Assembly: GCA_031255075.1 (NCBI GenBank)
Contig: JAIRTF010000283.1
Location: 1-7,743, forward strand
Direction: 5' to 3'
Source of the DNA: Bifidobacteriaceae bacterium
GTDB lineage: Bacteria; Actinomycetota; Actinomycetes; Actinomycetales; WQXJ01
Length of the DNA stretch: 7,743 bases
In this document: piece after piece, positions 7,092 through 7,743 of the stretch
Numbering within the stretch: position 1 is the first letter of the stretch
Layout of the letters: every line of letters starts with the position of its first letter
The notes under the pieces: model-generated
Database searches by the model: none
Told to the model about the DNA's origin: nothing
The model's input: the letters and a program-made list of their open reading frames with translations, nothing else
Translations under genes and position numbers: made by a program

Positions 7092-7743
7092 CGTCCACCG
7101 CTTTGATCAGCCGCTCCAGGTTGGCGGCAAACCGATCTGGCGTTGGCAACAATGACACCACCAGGGCGCGGTTGCCGGGCAGGCCGTAGAACCAGCCGGG
7201 GTGCACTGAAAGCCGATGTTCGGCCAGTAGGCGTAGTTCCAAGTCCGGTTCGGGGGCGGGTGCGTCCACTACGGCGACCCAACCGGCTTCGGCTGATCTG
7301 ACCCGGCCAGGCCAGACTTCGCGCAAAAGCTTCAGGTTGATTGAAGTTCTGGCTCGCACCGCGGCTTGGGTGGTCGCTTCCAACTCCAACATGGCCGGCA
7401 GAGCCGCGGCCGCGGCTGTTGAAACGGTCAGGTAGGCGTCCGCGATCTGATCCAGCTGGGCCGCGGCTTGGGCCGTCAGCTCCGGCGGCCCGGTCAACCT
7501 GATCCAACCGAGTTTGATTCCGGGCGCTGCCAAGCGTTTCGATACGCCGTCCAAGGTGAAGCAGAGGCTTTCAGGAGCTTCTGCAAAGCTGGCGCCGGCG
7601 GTGGTTGCGTCCAGGGTGAATGGTCGAAACACCTCGTCTGCGATCAGTGGCATGTTCGCCTTTGCGGCCGCCGCTTGGATAGTTTCCACATTGGCGTAGG
7701 CGCCGGTTGGGTTTCCGGGGTTGACCACCACCAGGACCTGCGC
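7075..7743 (-). CDS. Fold-type I PLP-dependent aminotransferase, C-terminal part
   Basis: Partial gene: the frame is open to the window edge at 7743 and ends with TAG at 7075-7077, giving 222 visible residues. The visible part starts AQVLVVVNPGNPTGAY, the class I/II substrate/cofactor loop. ADEVFRPF supplies the Asp that binds the pyridine nitrogen; the Tyr often found after DEV is Phe here. The Schiff-base lysine is in GVSKRLAAPGIKLGW, where the usual PGxR arginine is Lys. Near the end, ALVVSLL stands where classic aspartate aminotransferases have an Arg-(Ile/Leu)-Ser motif for the substrate carboxylate. These features place it in a divergent branch of the alanine/aromatic/aspartate aminotransferase superfamily. 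The amino donor is unknown. The N-terminal part lies outside the window, and an internal GTG at 7731 is not the real start. It overlaps the thioesterase gene tail to tail by 17 bases. Confidence 0.9.
   Translation of the reverse strand, partial: AQVLVVVNPGNPTGAYANVETIQAAAAKANMPLIADEVFRPFTLDATTAGASFAEAPESLCFTLDGVSKRLAAPGIKLGWIRLTGPPELTAQAAAQLDQIADAYLTVSTAAAAALPAMLELEATTQAAVRARTSINLKLLREVWPGRVRSAEAGWVAVVDAPAPEPDLELRLLAEHRLSVHPGWFYGLPGNRALVVSLLPTPDRFAANLERLIKAVDASPQS

Overview
The window looks like chromosomal DNA from an actinobacterium. By eye it is GC-rich (roughly 60%), GTG starts are common, genes are tightly packed, and the encoded families resemble actinobacterial members. Genus cannot be read from this sequence.

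Layout from left to right. Positions 1-97 (minus) hold the first 32 codons of a tpx-type thiol peroxidase, cut by the window edge; it is too short for a length-filtered ORF list but has a strong ribosome binding site. Positions 98-367 are an intergenic leader containing a 36-base second copy of the hemW 3' end. Positions 368-6565 (minus) hold a six-gene unit transcribed right to left: MoxR AAA+ ATPase, DUF58 protein, a small one-helix membrane protein, a membrane protein with two VWA domains, a membrane-anchored protein with a Pro/Ser-rich stalk, and the heme chaperone-like radical SAM protein HemW. Every internal junction overlaps, four of them as 4-base ATGA or GTGA overlaps, which indicates one translationally coupled operon. 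A divergent plus-strand gene for a PaaI/MenI-like hotdog thioesterase follows at 6702-7091. The C-terminal two-thirds or so of a fold-type I PLP aminotransferase (minus) converges on it with a 17-base overlap and leaves the window at 7743.

The first five operon genes form a MoxR-VWA module of the kind known in other bacteria as the Bat (aerotolerance) cluster. Its expected layout is a cytoplasmic AAA+ ATPase and DUF58 partner working with membrane-anchored VWA domains and a TPR-type protein. Two features stand out. The two VWA proteins that are usually separate (BatA-like and BatB-like) are one 657-residue chain, and hemW is translationally tied to the end of the module. With tpx next door, the neighbourhood has an oxidative/heme theme, but that functional link is inference.

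The most unusual local DNA signals are the duplicated hemW tail, whose three differences from hemW all fall at third codon positions; a DUF58 protein lacking the first MIDAS aspartate; and a possible leaderless promoter with helically phased TGAC repeats in front of moxR. I did not find evidence for a wholly new system, CRISPR, mobile element or RNA gene.
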